From the NCBI RefSeq assembly GCF_003032475.1, contig NZ_CP028369.1, positions 8,370,001 through 8,434,000 on the forward strand: DNA of 64,000 bases, read 5' to 3'. Below are positions 63,710 to 64,000 of this stretch, piece after piece. Numbering within the stretch: the first letter of the stretch is position 1; the number at the start of each line of letters is the position of its first letter. The notes under the pieces were generated by a model. The model saw only the letters and a program-made list of their open reading frames with translations, was not told where the DNA came from and did no database searches. The position numbers and the translations under genes were made by a program. Origin of the DNA: Streptomyces sp. P3 (GTDB taxonomy: Bacteria > Actinomycetota > Actinomycetes > Streptomycetales > Streptomycetaceae).

Positions 63710-64000
63710 ATGCCGACCTACGAGGTCAAGTCGATCGCAACGGTAGTGGGCGGCCACACCCGCGTGCAGGACGACTACCAAGGCGGGGCCGAATCGATCA
63801 TCCGGCTCGACGACGCGTATCCCCTCGAAACGCTGCAAGGAATCGAGGAGTTCTCCCACCTGACCGTGACCTGGCGCTTCCATCTGGCCCGACCCGAAGA
63901 CGTCCAGCTCCACGCACGCAGTCCAAGGGGAAACCAGAACTGGCCGACGACCGGCACGTTCGTCCACCGCAACCACCGGCGCCCCAACCAACTGGCGGTC
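63710..64000 (+). CDS. TrmO/TsaA-like methyltransferase, N-terminal part (3' end outside window)
   Basis: 97 residues visible. Start PTYEVKSIATVVGGHTRVQD, then LETLQGIEEFSHLTVTWRFH and NWPTTGTFVHRNHRRPNQLA. The last part corresponds to the VGVFATRSPxRPNxxG motif of TrmO proteins, which methylate t6A37 in tRNA, though several positions differ (RNHRRPNQLAV). SD GGGAGAGGAA about 9 nt upstream. The distal half is missing. Confidence 0.6.
   Translation, partial: MPTYEVKSIATVVGGHTRVQDDYQGGAESIIRLDDAYPLETLQGIEEFSHLTVTWRFHLARPEDVQLHARSPRGNQNWPTTGTFVHRNHRRPNQLAV

Noticed and set aside
61562..63991. An 809-codon minus-strand frame covering the regulator region.
   Set aside because: All but the last 166 codons (DUF6415) are antisense to the HTH-TPR regulator; high GC keeps the frame open.

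Overview
The window is very GC-rich actinobacterial DNA, almost certainly from Streptomyces. It carries a conservon (cvnABCD plus cytochromes P450), DUF6415, DUF6082 and DUF6624 proteins, a type IV secretion (T4SS)-like gene set with SCO6880/SCO6881-type proteins, GTG/TTG starts and dense GTGA/ATGA stop-start overlaps. I saw no rRNA, tRNA or CRISPR array.

Layout. (1) 1-1.74 kb: the 3' end of an RHS-repeat gene with a membrane-type tip, its terminator, and a 62-codon membrane protein. (2) 2.16-9.05 kb, minus strand: a Tn7-like transposition operon, made of a TnsA-TnsB fusion, a TniB/TnsC-like ATPase and a 901-aa TniQ with a long C-terminal extension ending in a LysR-like helix-turn-helix. (3) 9.27-21.9 kb, minus strand: a T4SS-like operon (C40 peptidase, SH3-like protein, DUF6112, a one-TM protein, SCO6881-like VirB6/TrbL protein, SCO6880-like protein, VirB4-like ATPase, accessory genes, a queuine-transglycosylase-like protein and a lipoprotein). 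It diverges from (4) 22.36-26.7 kb, plus strand: DNA methyltransferase, DUF4913 protein, RelE/ParE-like protein, winged-helix protein, SH3 protein and unknowns. A symmetrical pair of divergent promoters around a 22-bp-arm palindrome separates (3) and (4).

(5) Segment 4547-26714 is repeated in direct tandem at 26715-49797. The junction fuses the middle of the terminal 158-aa gene to the middle of tniQ with about 1 bp of overlap. Copy 2 also carries an 890-bp IS5/IS427-type insertion with a CTAG target duplication inside the SCO6880-like gene. The copies are almost identical at 9.1-15.3/31.3-37.4 kb and diverge by real substitutions further right. Frame-breaking 1-2 base indels, mostly in G/C runs, concentrate in one continuous belt at about 15.3-30.5 kb, which straddles the junction. 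Copy 1 therefore has the intact transposase operon and copy 2 most of the intact T4SS genes.

(6) 50.0-61.3 kb, minus strand: one long, tightly overlapped gene train. It runs from a GH15 glycosidase through the conservon, two P450s, a LuxR-HTH protein, a GNAT-like protein, DUF6624 and DUF6082 to 7-deazaguanine genes queD-queE-folE, then the first ~37 codons of a probable transglycosylase-like gene cut off where the mobile region begins. (7) 61.3-64 kb: DUF6415 and a small membrane protein (minus), then an HTH-TPR regulator and a partial TrmO-like gene (plus).

How it fits together: the 2-50 kb block looks like a mobile island combining Tn7-like transposition genes with a conjugation-like envelope machine. 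I see no relaxase, VirD4 coupling protein or integrase, so either the element continues elsewhere or these are two abutting elements. The deazaguanine pathway here lacks queC; with one transglycosylase-like protein in the island and a remnant beside folE, a role in nucleic-acid 7-deazaguanine modification is an attractive but unproved link.
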